From positions 124,001-188,000 of the forward strand of contig NZ_CAKKLX010000002.1 of assembly GCF_918698155.1 (NCBI RefSeq): 64,000 nt of DNA. The letters run 5' to 3'. The position numbers and the translations under genes were made by a program. Positions within the stretch are counted from its first letter, which is position 1. The number at the start of each line of letters is the position of its first letter. The stretch is from Roseomonas sp. CECT 9278. Lineage in GTDB: Bacteria; Pseudomonadota; Alphaproteobacteria; Acetobacterales; Acetobacteraceae. The notes beneath the pieces were generated by a model. That model was given only the letters and a program-made list of their open reading frames with translations, had not been told where the DNA came from and ran no database searches. Below are positions 62,812 to 64,000 of the stretch, one piece after another.

Positions 62812-63728
62812 ACCGCACGCTGCTGCTCCAGGCCGGGTTCGGGATCGTCGCGGCGATGCTGCTGTGCGTGGCGGTGCTGGTGCCGCGGATGCGGCGCGCG
62901 GAACGGATGCAGGCGCGGCTGGGCACGCTGCGAGGTCTGGCGCGGCGCACCCAGCCGGACGAGGCGCCGCTGCCCCAGCGCATCGCGCGGTCGGTCGGGC
63001 AGGCGGTGCTGGCCTCGGGCATCGTGAAGGGCGAGACGCTGGCGGAGTTGCAGCGCACCGTGGTCGCCGCCGGGTTTCGCGGCACGCGCCCGGTCGCGGT
63101 GTTCATCGGCGCCAAGGTCATGCTGATGGGCGCGCTGCCGGTGCTGATGCTGCCGCTGTCCTCCGGCTTCGGGCCGATGGGGCGCAACCTGCTGGTGGCC
63201 GGGGCCGCGGTGGCTGGCCTGGTGCTGCCGGACATGATCCTGCGGCGCATGAAGGAAGCCCATGCGCGGCAGGTCGAACGCGGCCTGGCGGATGCGCTGG
63301 ACCTCATGGTGATCTGCGCGGAATCCGGCCTGCCGCTGGAAGCCGCGGTGGAGCGCGTGTCGACCGAGATGGTCGAGGCGAACCGCGCGCTGGCCGCCGA
63401 ATTCGCCAATGTCGGCACCGAGTTGCGCATCCTGTCCGACCGCCGCCAGGCGTTGCAGAACATGGGCGAGCGCACCGGGCTGGAATCGCTGCGCCGCCTC
63501 GGCGGCACGCTGGCGCAGACGCTGCAATACGGCACGCCGCTGTCGCAGGCGCTGCGCACGCTCTCCACCGAACTGCGCCACGAGACGCTGATGCGCTTCG
63601 AGGCGCGCGCGGCGCGGCTGCCCGCGCTGCTCACCTTGCCCACCATCGCGTTCATCCTGCCCTGCATCTTCCTGATCGTCGGCGGCCCCGCAGTGCTGCG
63701 GGTGCTCGATATCGCCGCGCGTCCCTGA
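62808..63728 (+). CDS. tadC: Pilus inner-membrane platform protein TadC
   Basis: A 306-residue T2SF-domain protein, partner of TadB. Segments ALDLMVICAESGLPLEAAV and LRRLGGTLAQTLQYGTPL are the family core, with membrane segments near residues 7-27, 90-105, 115-135 and 275-295. The GTG start overlaps the tadB stop. Confidence 0.93.
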   Translation: MNRTLLLQAGFGIVAAMLLCVAVLVPRMRRAERMQARLGTLRGLARRTQPDEAPLPQRIARSVGQAVLASGIVKGETLAELQRTVVAAGFRGTRPVAVFIGAKVMLMGALPVLMLPLSSGFGPMGRNLLVAGAAVAGLVLPDMILRRMKEAHARQVERGLADALDLMVICAESGLPLEAAVERVSTEMVEANRALAAEFANVGTELRILSDRRQALQNMGERTGLESLRRLGGTLAQTLQYGTPLSQALRTLSTELRHETLMRFEARAARLPALLTLPTIAFILPCIFLIVGGPAVLRVLDIAARP

Positions 63729-63747
63729 AGCCGAAGGAATTGGCATC

Positions 63748-64000
63748 ATGCGCAAGACCCTGATCCCCGCCTTCCTGTCCGCCGCCCTTGGCGCCTGTGG
63801 CGCGACCGGGGGGGGTGACGCCGACCAGCAGGCGCGCATCGCCTCGGCGGCGATGGCGACCGGCAATCCCTCCGCCGCGCTGGCGGCGAGCGCGCATGCC
63901 GCTGCCGCCAGTCCGCGCGACGGGGCGGCGCAGCTGCGCCATGCCGAGATGCTCGCCGCCGGCGCGCGCTGGGACGAAGCGGTGCAGGCCTATGCGCGTG
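63748..64000 (+). CDS. TadD-like lipoprotein with TPR, 5' part
   Basis: The 84 visible residues begin with a signal peptide and lipobox LGAC (near residue 17), then helical Ala-rich repeats (NPSAALAASAHAAAASPRDGAAQLRHAEMLAAG) typical of a TPR solenoid. Position after tadC matches TadD, a lipoprotein needed for pilus assembly. The gene runs off the window. GAAGGA precedes the ATG. Confidence 0.75.
   Translation, partial: MRKTLIPAFLSAALGACGATGGGDADQQARIASAAMATGNPSAALAASAHAAAASPRDGAAQLRHAEMLAAGARWDEAVQAYAR

Overview
The window is a very GC-rich, densely packed chromosomal segment. Gene content and order point to an alphaproteobacterium of the Acetobacteraceae / Roseomonas type. The pointers are the nrdR-ribD-ribE-ribB-ribH-nusB-thiL order, the ubiquinol-cytochrome-c-chaperone / DUF177 / rpmF / plsX / fabH / ihfA / merR / tRNA-Pro block, a Mg-type hemB, an orphan Bug/TctC solute receptor and a tad/cpa pilus operon. 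The taxonomic call is inference from content; no rRNA lies in the window.

Layout. 1-6400 is a catabolic module: the 3' end of a hydantoinase-type amidohydrolase, two paralogous N-carbamoyl-D-amino-acid-hydrolase-like nitrilases, and an NTF2-flavin monooxygenase fusion. 6400-9500 is a mobile/scar region: an IS5-type N-terminal-domain protein, an AT-richer patch, a complete IS5-family element with a -1 frameshift transposase, the remnant of a MazE/AbrB antitoxin, and two small lipoproteins separated by a strong palindrome. 9500-15100 is an aldehyde dehydrogenase / TctC receptor / CoA-transferase / hydrolase / SDR catabolic group. 15150-17850 holds a PLP sulfhydrylase-like gene, hemB and a small hypothetical gene. 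18160-25610 is a surface-glycan-type accessory cluster: two glycosyltransferases, a coiled-coil protein, an alpha/beta hydrolase, a methyltransferase, a DUF6492 protein and a sulfotransferase.

25700-40440 is core housekeeping: rpiB-glyA-nrdR, a zinc protease, riboflavin synthesis, nusB and thiL; an MFS transporter; bamE; a cytochrome bc1 chaperone; DUF177; rpmF-plsX-fabH; ihfA-merR; tRNA-Pro(GGG). 40470-43190 is an NtrB/NtrC-like two-component pair, followed by an RTX calcium-binding protein (43411-44619) and a methyltransferase. 45700-50250 encodes a molybdopterin / Fe-S / membrane-anchor complex resembling the cytoplasmic sulfite dehydrogenase SoeABC. 50350-55620 holds a SOUL heme-binding lipoprotein, a peptide-ABC receptor, a phosphoribosyltransferase, an M20 amidohydrolase and a nucleoside hydrolase. 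55798 to the right edge is a tad/cpa Flp-pilus operon running off the window.

Translational coupling (ATGA, GTGA or TGATG overlaps) is pervasive, so most runs are operons. The most unusual non-genic signal is a pair of unrelated 26-nt tandem repeats, at 33545-33650 and 50962-51113. In both, every unit carries a stop codon overlapping a new start codon (GTGA or ATGA), which creates chains of nine-codon mini-ORFs. Other points worth checking are the degenerate GTP-cyclohydrolase domain of RibBA, the GAFTDA variant in the NtrC-like regulator, the truncated MazE, the domesticated-looking IS5 N-domain protein and the glycan cluster.
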